Below, piece after piece: positions 1 to 7,888 of a stretch of 12,637 nt of DNA (positions within the stretch are counted from its first letter, which is position 1; each line of letters opens with the position of its first letter). A program made the translations under genes and the position numbers. This DNA comes from Thoreauomyces humboldtii (lineage: Eukaryota > Chytridiomycota > Chytridiomycetes > Spizellomycetales > Powellomycetaceae). The stretch lies in contig JADGJA010000453.1 in assembly GCA_027596035.1 (NCBI GenBank), positions 5,470 through 18,106 on the forward strand, written 5' to 3'. The notes beneath the pieces are model-generated. The model searched no databases, was not told where the DNA came from, and was given only the letters and a program-made list of their open reading frames with translations.

Positions 1-19
1 CCCCCCCCCCCCCCCCCCC
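1..19. repeat. Terminal poly-C run (likely assembly artefact)
   Basis: The window opens with 19 consecutive C and then switches at once to mixed sequence. It mirrors the G run at the other end, so each strand ends 3' in G. This is typical of no-signal base calls (read as G) at read ends being carried into a contig. It has no telomere-type unit such as TTAGGG. A genuine genomic homopolymer is possible but less likely. Confidence 0.7.
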
Positions 20-610
20 TCGCTGTAAGTCAGGAACCCAGCCGGTGAGCTGTGTACGGGTTGCTTTTTGGAGAGGGTTCTTCACTTGTGTCCGACCACT
101 ACAGCTTCGTACAGTATGCAGGTACCTAGCGCCAGCAGAAAGGCAAGGAAAGAGCGTACCGACGGTAATAATCGATACCTGATATGATACACGAATCAGC
201 AAGTCGGAAGGTCAGGAGTGATTGGCTTATTACTGGCGACGATGGGGAACACACGGGCGGCCTTTCCCCCGACAGCGCGCTCAAGAAACGGAGGCTCTCC
301 CGCAAGGCGGCCCGCGGGACTGACCGACCCGACCCGACCCCACCCCCCACATCATCATACTACTGTATACCGACCATGCATACCGACCTTTTTGATGGAG
401 ATTTCCAAGTATAGTCTTGCAGCAATGTCCTACCACGAATAGGCATCGGGAAAATGGACGTCAAGAACGAACGCGCAAATCCTGGCTTGTAACCAGTGGC
501 AAGTCCCTCCAGAAGGATCCTCGCCCAGACGGCCGTTCATTCCATCCCGTCTCCTTTTCGATTGCTGCCCCACCTTTCGTCGTGGCCCACCACGCACGAG
601 TTCAAAAAGC
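20..610. other. Upstream region of the GPCR gene; no convincing gene
   Basis: Only short overlapping open frames occur on both strands, none with recognisable protein character. A CGACC-type low-complexity tract lies near 321-350. A pyrimidine-rich stretch lies near 541-580, just ahead of the proposed GPCR start, as is common before fungal transcription starts. One copy of GTACAGTA (109-116) belongs to a motif also found in the other intergenic regions. Confidence 0.5.
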
Positions 611-2322
611 ATGAGCGATCCAGACCTGGCTACGTTCACGGCTGCTGCAAATGCTGGGGTGAGGAGCCTTGTTGCTGAAACTCGGTTTCTTCCGACGCTT
701 TCCTACTCACGCGGGATTGCTCTTCGTCGCAGGCGGGGTTGTCGATATGTCTTTGTTCCATCGTCCTGTGCTGCTTCGCACTGACATACCGCTACGAGCG
801 AGCATTGGTGACTACTTTCCCGTTCCACCAGAGGAAACAATCGATTCGGTACCAACTCGGAGTGGTCTCCTTCTAGTTCAAGCGGGTGTCATTCAAGCTC
901 GTTCTGATGGGAACGGTCTGCGACCTTCTTTACGCCATCCTCTGGATGCTGTCGGTGCTACCTGCAGGGCCGGAGGACAACACGCTCTGCATTGCCGCCA
1001 TGTTCGGACAGAATATTTTCCTGCTTGCATCGCTGTTCTGCACTGCCTCCATCGGGATCAACCTTCTCCTGGTGTTTGTCTTCGAAGTGCGACCCGACAG
1101 ACCCTACGAGAAAGTCTACTACTCCGTCAGCGTGCTGGTGGCCGTTCTCTTCCCCGTGATCGCCGTCTCGCTGGGCTGGTACGGATGGAACGGGACAGAG
1201 TGTTGGTACACCGTATCGCCTGATCTGGATGGTAACGATAAAGCATCGACCGTACATGAATGGTACGAAGGCTTTTCTACCCACCCGCTTCTCCGATCGA
1301 CTGATCTCAACTCTTACTTCGTAGGCTGACTTATTACGTCTGGGTACGAACATCCTTCCGTACGATTTCATGGAGCTCTATCTTTTCAACGAGCTGACGT
1401 CTTGGAGCAGGTTCTTCTCGTGAGCGCATTCTGCCTGATATGCACGATCGCCTTCCACTTCTCCATGCTACGACGTCGTAACCGGGCAGGGGAAATTAGA
1501 CATCCGACAGCATCCGTGACACCGGGAAGCGCTTCCACTCCACCCAGCACGAATGCGTTCAAGAAGACGGAGGGCCTGATCAGAAGAGTGGTCGGTCGTG
1601 TGCGTTGGTACTGTCTCACCCCTATCCTTGCCCAAATGTGGTCACTGGCCAGTGACCTCAACAACTATCAAAATCTTCGACTGCTGGTTGCTGCCAACTT
1701 CTTCAGCGGCGCCATGGTGAGTTCTGTCGGTGTTCACAACTCGATAGTCTTACACTCCCTGAACGTTCACATCTCCCACGTCCCTTTGTTTTCTGTTCGG
1801 CAGGGAGCTTTCAATTCGACCGTGTTCCTTTTCCTGGATCCGTCGTTTCAGACCGCGCGGAGCAAGCTGCGAGTTCATCTCGTCTACACCCACTACTTCC
1901 GTCACTTCAGGGCCGGTACAAGCCCTCCCACCATCCAATCCAGTTCGTCCATCGACCCAGCCCTCACTTCCCGACCTGTCGACTCTCACGGACCGCCGTC
2001 AGCCAACGCAGGGAACGCGACCGGCCTTCGATCCCAGTACAGCCAGGAAGAAGGACGAGCCCTTCTCGTTCTCAAGGACCCGTCGGAAAGGAAGCCACTG
2101 GCCTACCATCTCGTCAGAACTCTGCTCCTCACGGACGAAGACGTGACCCGGTTCACCAGCATCGCCAAGCAGGCTTCCAAGCGAAACAGCCAGTCCCCGA
2201 ACGCAGTCGCCACGGAAACCGGCGGTTCGACCGATTCCGCCGGGGCGGAGAGAGCGTTGCAGGATTCGCAGCTGGCTGGAAGCACCGTCGACGAGGCTGC
2301 GGATGAGTTGAATAGATTGTGA
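611..2322 (+). CDS. Seven-transmembrane GPCR, cAMP-receptor/Git3-like
   Basis: Predicted plasma-membrane receptor of about 450 aa that would signal through heterotrimeric G proteins; the ligand is unknown. Proposed exons: 611-658, 733-807, 877-1262, 1325-1343, 1411-1716 and 1804-2322; they sum to 451 codons in one frame. Introns have GT..AG ends (GTGAGG, GTGACT, GTACGA twice, GTGAGT donors). TM1 is about residues 17-37, TM2 48-69 (contains CDLLYAILW), TM3 78-109, TM4 121-145, TM5 171-196, TM6 about 233-248 and TM7 about 266-293. Cys79 at the top of TM3 and Cys150 in the ECW motif of loop 2 could form the conserved disulphide. The basic RRR after TM5 fits a cytoplasmic loop. A Ser/Thr-rich tail of about 155 residues follows TM7. 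The 16-residue N-terminus before TM1 fits the start chosen. An alternative donor at 1206 would shorten loop 2. The family call rests on topology and motif feel, without an alignment. Confidence 0.78.
1325..1343 (+). other. 19-base micro-exon of the GPCR gene
   Basis: This exon completes a Trp codon begun at 1261-1262 and encodes LTYYVW at the start of TM5. The flanking introns are 62 bases (1263-1324) and 67 bases (1344-1410); both have GTACGAA donors and AG acceptors. Without it the frame from TM4 does not connect to the TM5 coding frame at 1411. Confidence 0.65.
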
Positions 2323-2982
2323 TAAGGAGTAGGCGAAACGAACTTCTGTTCCGAACTTGAGGGAAGATCTGGCATTATCGTCATTGAAGCTACCGTAGTT
2401 GTAAATCATCAAGACCCCGACGGACCCTGGCTCTCACGCCGATACCGCGTGTGCTAACATGATAATCTTGTGTGTGACCCACTCCGACCATCAGGATATG
2501 ATGCCTTCCTCTCGCTCTCAGCGCCCGGGGGGAGGGGAGACGTCGCAACTTGGGCTTGCGAATATGATCTCGGTGACAACGGAAACCGTTGATTCATATC
2601 TACGAGGTGGAGGACGCTTTGCAATCTCGTATGCGGGCTTCTTTAGAATCCCGAAGTTTTTGCTCCGGTGCATTCCTGGCGCTTTCTAGCGCTCAGTATT
2701 TTCTAAGACCACTATACAATGCGCGCCAGCAACGCCGTGAGACCGCATAAGTCTGTCTAAATACTTGCCGTCTGCCTGCATCGGGACAAAATACAGGACC
2801 AAGCGGACCGCAGCACATCCTGTACAGATATTGATGCGTATCAACTCTAAGGAATCTATTTTTGCTCTATGGCTGACTGCTAGAAGCGCGTCCGAGGAAC
2901 CGAGGTCTGGGGTGCTGCAAGTGCCTGCTTACTAGATATAGTTAACAGTCGCTTGCCGCCGAGAATGGGCGGACAAGGCTCT
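2323..2982. other. Convergent intergenic region, no gene seen
   Basis: This 660-base spacer separates the 3' ends of the GPCR gene (+) and the lipase gene (-), so it should hold both terminators and 3' UTRs. The small open frames inside (for example 2459-2689 on +) show no signal peptide, motif or family character. No structured terminator or repeat could be recognised. Confidence 0.5.
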
Positions 2983-4352
2983 TCACGCAACTTGAATTCG
3001 GTCCGTATCGACAGGACAATAGACGTCCATGGCATCTTCAGGTCGAAGCGCGGTGTTCTTGGTTGCCTGAGTGTGAAACAAGTTATTCCATGAACCGCGA
3101 GCAAGAAAAGCGTGCGCCTTCCGCGTCGGGTGAAAGCAGTCGATGTCGCTGATGAAATCGGATTGGAACTCGCTCTAGGAAACCACAAGCCCCAGAGCAT
3201 CACCATCAGAGAAAACTCATTAAAAGAGATGAGAGAAGAAAAAACAGCGTCTTACAATGCTCACTCCTCCGGTTCCTGGATCTGCGATTACGGCAAAGTC
3301 ATCGTACAGACCAACATACGAAGCTGCGATAGCCATTGCGCGAGTGTTCCAGGCGTCGGCTGCAGCATCCATAGCTTGTCGCCAACTGCCGCCCAGTCTC
3401 GTGTTTCCGCCGAGGAACGCACAGGGGCATTCGACTGATCCTCCAAACATCCGCAAATCCCGACAGTAGGCAATCTTCTGATTGAATGCGTAGAGTTCAG
3501 AAACCTTGAATATTGTTGATATGTGAACAATCTAAGCGATCATAACCGAGTCAAAAACGGAATGAGCATGTGACCAACTTCTATGAGGAAGCTCACCAAG
3601 CGTGGGAAGGTGGTTCGCATCCGCTCGATCACGGCGCGGATTCGCGCTTCGTACGTCTCCGCTGACAATAGGCGAGTGCACGACAAACACAGATCATTGG
3701 CCCCGATCAGTAGCGTCAAAAACTTCCACTCTTGGTCGCCGCTGCCATTGGCTTGAACAGTCTGATTGACCGTCGAGATCAGCATATCGACTTCACGTTG
3801 CAGATCGTCCGTCAGCGCTCCACTCAGGGCCATGTTGTAACCGAAAGTGGGACGGACCACCGGAAACGGGCAGAGGACGCCATAACATGGTTCGAAGAAA
3901 TTGGTTCCTGTCGACGCACCCGCGATCTCAGGTGAATAGTGGCGGAAGAAGTTCACGATGGAGTAAACCTCAGGTGATCCACCAGAGGCATAAGAGGCTT
4001 CTCGGTTCTCCTGAAGAGCGGCCGTTTTGCCGGCTGACCAGCCCCCGGAGAAGAGACCAGCTGAAATCGAATCACCGAGCGCCATGAAAGTTTTGATGTC
4101 ATCGGGGCGGACATCTGCGGTAAGTGCAAAAGTTAATTTTTGGCGCAGAATACGTGGAATAGCCACTGTATCGAGAATCCTACCCGAAACGACAGCTGGC
4201 ACGGCTGCACGAGGAGTCAAAGCTGGACAGACGGAGATGTTTGCTGCGCTGAATCCTGGCAAAGTCGAAATGATCGTGGGAGTGGGGTTTGTTGGCTGCT
4301 GTTGTCCGCAGACGAGGGCAACGAGAGCGAGGCAACACGTTAAACGGAGCAT
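2983..4352 (-). CDS. Secreted phospholipase B-like SGNH/GDSL lipase
   Basis: Predicted secreted esterase of 375 aa, related to the phospholipase B1-type SGNH branch that hydrolyses acyl esters of phospholipids and lysophospholipids. Exons on the minus strand: 4352-4184, 4114-3597, 3504-3256 and 3174-2983. Residues 1-16 form a hydrophobic signal peptide (LTCCLALVALVC) followed by a Pro/Thr-rich stretch. Block I is ALGDSISAG with nucleophile Ser72. An NMALSGA block carries Gly155. Block III is IGAND with Asn196. The Asp-His pair sits in DCFHPT (Asp324, His327). RPDDIK just before block I, the DLCLSC and CPC motifs and the late SWNNLF are typical of this branch. NIS, NQT and NGS are possible N-glycosylation sites. 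No C-terminal membrane anchor is seen. The first intron (4183-4115) is a stopless multiple of three, so the unspliced frame looks continuous. All catalytic residues are present, so the enzyme is probably active. Confidence 0.88.
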
Positions 4353-4417
4353 TGCGCCAGGATTTTGAGGATGCGGCGACTCAGAAACCGGGAATCGAGA
4401 AGTGGGCGAGGTTGAGC

Positions 4418-4427
4418 CTTTTTAAAG
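4418..4427 (-). promoter_or_regulatory. TATA-like element upstream of the lipase
   Basis: On the coding (minus) strand the sequence reads TTTAAAAAGG, about 65-75 bases before the lipase ATG. This is a plausible spacing for a fungal core-promoter AT-rich element. It is a weak consensus match and could be chance. Confidence 0.35.
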
Positions 4428-4458
4428 CAACGGAGTGTTCCTCAGAGTTGACTGCAAC

Positions 4459-4469
4459 TACTGTACATG
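4459..4469. promoter_or_regulatory. TACTGTACATG element upstream of the lipase
   Basis: The sequence TACTGTACATG has a palindromic TGTACA core. Its 10-base form ACTGTACATG begins 107 bases beyond the lipase start codon. The inverted copy lies 106 bases beyond the aminotransferase start. The recurrence at a matched distance suggests a binding site for a shared regulator, or a core-promoter feature. Confidence 0.4.
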
Positions 4470-4899
4470 GGACAGAAAATATGATACCAGAAAAAATGCT
4501 CTTCCGCATGGCTGACAACCTTCAGCCGCACCGTTAAACACTCGGCTCAGCGGTCTACGATTGGGTGACATTGGTTGAGATACTGTACGTGTACCTCTGA
4601 CGAAACAGCGAACGAAAAAAAGGTGGAAGTACATGTACAGTCGTACTTATTCGACCGGTCTCTCGAACGGTTGGACAAGGATTAGTCACAATCTGTCCAT
4701 ACTTCTTTTGGCTGTAAATTTGTTTGATGCTATCGAGGATACCCAGTTCAAAGTTCAAGAAAGGGCCGTCCAAGGTAGCGGGCATCTTTTGCGGAGGCGG
4801 GATATGAAAGCGATGGCACCAATACAGTAGAAGTTCATGTATCTATCTATTTATGCAAACATTTACTCTCAAGGGCGAAATATCCAATTCACGCATGCC

Positions 4900-6431
4900 T
4901 CAAAGTAAGACATCTGCAATTTGCGCGAGACTTCGTCGTCGTCCCGGAATGCCTTTCCGCAAGCGTCGGCACACCTCTGCCGCCTTCTTCTGCGGATACG
5001 CGAGGTGCATACGAAGGAACCCGGTCGAATTGGCTGTGGACAGGAGATTTCCGGGAACAACGGCAACGCCGAGATTCATGAGTAAGTCGAAGGCTTCCCT
5101 GTCACTAGTGCAATTGTGACGGATGAGGCGATACATGGACCCCCCGCTAGGAAGATACGTCCAACCGAGAGACTGTGGAGGAGTGTTGGTTTAGCATGAC
5201 TCCTTCATTGCAATCTCGCGCCCGTAGCGTGATCTACCTCTTCCAACGCCGTGCGGATCATCGCAGCATTAACTTGCAGAACTTTATTTAGCATCTGCCG
5301 ATGTTCCATAAAGTCGTGGAAGTGATCCACGATGTACTGCCCGACAGCCATCTGTAGCACGTTCGCACCGAGAAACAGACGATCGTGGGCTTCGGCAACA
5401 CTGACGAGGAATTGCGGGTGACCAGTCAAGTAGCCGATGCGCCAGCTACCTACCGAGAGGCTTTTCGAAAAGCTACGTGCGACGACAATGTTCGCGGAGC
5501 GCGTGGAGGAGAAGCTGTTGAATGTTGCGTCGTGCAGCATATCGCAGTAAACCTGATCATCAATGTAAGTGGAGTAAGATAGTGGATTGGTCAGGGGAAA
5601 TGGCGGTGATGAGGTTGTATGCACCTCGTCTGAAAAAATGTACATATGTGGATGTGCCTTTGCGAGTCTATCCAAAGCCTCAACTTCATCGGCGGTGAGG
5701 ACATGACAGCTCGGGTTGCCCGGGTTGGTGATGACCAGCAGATCCAGGCTCGCGGCTGCCTCTTCGAGAAGATCCAAATCGAGCGAGAAGTCGGATTTGG
5801 CAGGCACGAAGACGATCTCGGTGTCGTCTCCACTCATAGAAAGCACCGTATCCCGATGGTAGCTGTAGAATGGGTCCAAGAGGCCGATGCGGGGAGGCCT
5901 GCGGCCAAGCTTCTTCAGGGATCTGATCGCCGCTATTACTGCCGCGTATGCGCCGGCTGCTCCGCTTGTGGCCAGAATCATGTCAGGACTGTATTCACCG
6001 GTTCCGTAAACGTCGCTCTCCAATCTTTGAACGGCCTTGACGAAGATATTATCACCTCCCCGCGCACGGTAAATGCAAGGATTTCTTTGCTGTGTCAGTG
6101 AGAGATGACTTGCGACAGAGATACAAAAACGAGAGGGACAAATGTGATCTTACTTATTGACAGAGAGCTCGGATACTTCTTCACGCAGAAGTACCTGGGC
6201 TCCTAATTCTTGGAGAGTTCTGGGCGGCGGGAACTCGACCAATCCGGCGGCGAGGTTGAGGCAGTCCGTTCCCCGGATCTATGGAGCTGTGATCGGTCGG
6301 ACGTAGTCGAGCTGCACGCAACCGGGTTTTCTTACCGTGTCCGAGATGTCGACCATAGACCGGAAGACCATCGAGAGATTACCCTGCGCGTTTTCCTCTG
6401 CGACGTTGGTAGAAGCGCATGAGCTGGGCAT
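4900..6431 (-). CDS. PLP-dependent class I/II aminotransferase
   Basis: Predicted fold-type I pyridoxal-phosphate enzyme of 446 aa that would transfer or rearrange an amino group; the substrate cannot be told. Exons on the minus strand: 6431-6336, 6278-6154, 6084-5238 and 5172-4900. Introns are 57, 69 and 65 bases with GTAAGA, GTAAGA and GTAGAT donors. The core motifs are intact: TSGAAGAY (PLP phosphate and ring region, about 113-120), NPGNPS with Asn197, SDEV with Asp226, SFSKSLSVGSWRIGY with the Schiff-base Lys281, and GFLRMHLA with the substrate-carboxylate Arg410. A PSGGSMYR segment precedes it. The N-terminus lacks a clear mitochondrial presequence or signal peptide, so it is probably cytosolic. 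Acceptor CAAAG is chosen for intron 2 because the CACAG five bases earlier breaks the frame. Relatives could include aspartate/tyrosine-type transaminases or ACC-synthase-like proteins; family membership is sure, substrate is not. Confidence 0.87.
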
Positions 6432-6535
6432 TTTGCGTTATCCTAGACCAAGCGACTGTAACCGAGCTCGAAAAGTGCCTAGCAGAGTGAATATCTAGAT
6501 ACCTGCATCTCTATCCCTTTTCTGATATAAGGATA

Positions 6536-6548
6536 TACATGTACAGTA
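6536..6548. promoter_or_regulatory. TACATGTACAGTA element upstream of the aminotransferase
   Basis: This is the inverted counterpart of the element upstream of the lipase. CATGTACAGT (6538-6547) begins 106 bases beyond the aminotransferase ATG. The adjacent ATAT-rich sequence (6521-6537) might act as a TATA-like region on the minus strand. Function is inferred only from recurrence and position. Confidence 0.4.
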
Positions 6549-6646
6549 GGAAAATCCGGCGCATAGGGCGGAGTCGGCGAGGGTGACAAAAACGGTTAGT
6601 GTCCCCCAAAGATAACAAGGAAGACACTCATCCAGCCCAAGCAGTA

Positions 6647-6693
6647 TCATTCTTGTACTGTCATTACTAGTCATTACTAGTCATTCTTGTACT
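6647..6693. repeat. Composite short repeat, pattern A-B-B-A
   Basis: TCATTCTTGTACT (6647-6659) is followed by two exact tandem copies of TCATTACTAG (6661-6680) and then by a second exact TCATTCTTGTACT (6681-6693). All four units begin with TCATT. It lies about 250 bases before the start of the secreted-protein gene, in a divergent promoter region. Confidence 0.8.
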
Positions 6694-6942
6694 CAGAACT
6701 ATCAAAGTGGCTTAGTAGCCAGCCATATTACGGCCCATGCTTTTGCGGCAAGTTTCTGATGAAGTTTTTTTCTCCTCCGAAGCTGTCAAGTCCAACACAT
6801 AGGGCGTCGGGTCTGTCGAAAAACCAGACGACAGACCTGGCCAGACTATGAGCAACATAGAAGTATCGGTCCCTCAGACCTTCAGAGTGCTTCGCCATTG
6901 ATCCTGAAAAGCTCCTTCCCCAACTTCCCAATTGCAAGCAGC

Positions 6943-7416
6943 ATGAGATTTTCAAGTATCGTTCCGGGTCTCGCCCTCGTGGCCCTTTCAATTAGCTCCG
7001 TCTGCGCCCTACTCACCGTTTGTGACTGTCCCGATTCGTTCGAGATCGACAATAACTGTTACTGCAATGCAGCCGGCGCGGCAATCAACAAATGCATTTA
7101 CACCACTTACCCGTACTGGCCATTATCGCATGCTCCTTCCACCAGCGGCAGTTGTCCCGATCCGGCCTCAGACCCGAATGGATACACCGCTTGCGTACTC
7201 GCCCAACAGCCGACCCCTCTCCCGAACTCGGTCGCCATCGCGAGGGCTTGCGTTACCTTGACACAGGGGGGCACAACGGCCGACGTGACTTCCTCCAGCA
7301 ATTCTACCGGTGCTAATCCCGTCCACGCTGCCTCGAGCGCCGTCTGCAAGAGCGCCGGTGTACGGACGTTCTTGGCCTTCGCCTGCACTCTTGTCGGCAC
7401 CCATGCAAACCTTTAA
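6943..7416 (+). CDS. Small secreted cysteine-rich protein, probably GPI-anchored
   Basis: Predicted 157-aa extracellular protein of unknown function. The first in-frame ATG gives a clear signal peptide (residues 1-22, hydrophobic PGLALVALSISSVCA with likely cleavage after Ala22). The mature part has eight cysteines at about 27, 29, 39, 41, 51, 71, 84 and 103, including two CxC pairs (CDC and CYC). A low-complexity Ser/Thr/Ala stretch with an NST glycosylation site follows. The C-terminus has small residues and then a short hydrophobic segment (about 140-152, with FLAFACTLVG), resembling a GPI-attachment signal. The domain is not CFEM by spacing. No intron is needed. Candidate roles are cell-wall protein or effector-like secreted protein; none can be chosen from sequence. 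Confidence 0.8.
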   Translation: MRFSSIVPGLALVALSISSVCALLTVCDCPDSFEIDNNCYCNAAGAAINKCIYTTYPYWPLSHAPSTSGSCPDPASDPNGYTACVLAQQPTPLPNSVAIARACVTLTQGGTTADVTSSSNSTGANPVHAASSAVCKSAGVRTFLAFACTLVGTHANL

Positions 7417-7888
7417 GGACCATCTGAGGAATAGTCCCACTCTTGCAATACACTATAGTCTGCATAGCTCGCTTTACATCAACATTCTTCTCTCCTGTTT
7501 TCCATCTTTCACTAATGAAAGACGGAATAGCTATTTCCGTGGAATCTTGGAACGCTGCTCGCGCGCCAACTGAGGCGGATACCAGTTCAACGGCGGTCCA
7601 CCTGTTAAGGTGTAAAAGGTCAGCTCGTTAGACCCAAAACACTATCTCCTTCTTTTTAGACCTCGTCCCTCCTGACACTAAGATGGTAGTCAAGCACCGG
7701 CCGTCCGTTGTAGTGAAAAGAAGCTGCCCAATAACCCACACGGATACATTTGCCGGGCTCACATAACACTCCAGCGAGAAGCGATACCGAGGATCCTCTG
7801 CCTTGAACCTTCTGATTATGAGTTGATTTAGTCTAAGATCTACTGATACAATGTTCTTTGTCTTCGTGGGGATGGGGGTAGTGCAAAT
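7417..7888. other. Convergent intergenic region, no gene seen
   Basis: This 472-base spacer separates the 3' ends of the secreted-protein gene (+) and the ABC transporter gene (-). Open frames here are short and featureless. No tRNA-like fold, repeat or recognisable terminator structure was found by eye. Confidence 0.5.

Larger units (their letters stand above)
4353..4899. other. Intergenic spacer: lipase promoter and aminotransferase 3' end
   Basis: This 547-base spacer lies between two genes transcribed leftward. It holds the lipase promoter and the end of the aminotransferase transcript. It contains several related ACTGTAC/GTACAGT elements at 4459-4469, 4581-4591 and 4630-4641. The open frames inside are short and featureless. 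Confidence 0.5.
6432..6942. other. Divergent promoter region
   Basis: This 511-base spacer lies between the start of the aminotransferase (-) and the start of the cysteine-rich secreted protein (+), so both promoters must be here. On the left side are AT-rich stretches and a TACATGTACAGTA element. In the middle is a compact composite repeat (6647-6693). No gene is seen inside. Confidence 0.55.

Noticed and set aside
1..19. Telomere at the left end
   Set aside because: A pure C run has no telomere unit, and a mirror G run at the other end points to an artefact.
669..1223. 184-aa open frame on + in the GPCR region
   Set aside because: It overlaps GPCR exons 2 and 3 in another frame and lacks hydrophobic helices; the spliced frame gives a proper seven-helix protein.
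2459..2689. 76-aa open frame in the convergent spacer
   Set aside because: No motif, signal peptide or plausible composition; probably chance.
5960..6084. Missing N-terminal segment in the aminotransferase
   Set aside because: At first the step from YGTGEY to the TSGA motif seemed short, but the upstream GGDNIFVKAVQRL aligns with the usual GxxxLRxAIA segment, so nothing appears lost.
5646..6101. 151-aa open frame on + inside the aminotransferase gene
   Set aside because: It is antisense to the catalytic core exon and has no protein features of its own.
6943..7416. CFEM domain in the secreted cysteine-rich protein
   Set aside because: It has eight cysteines, but the spacing and the Asp position do not fit the CFEM pattern.
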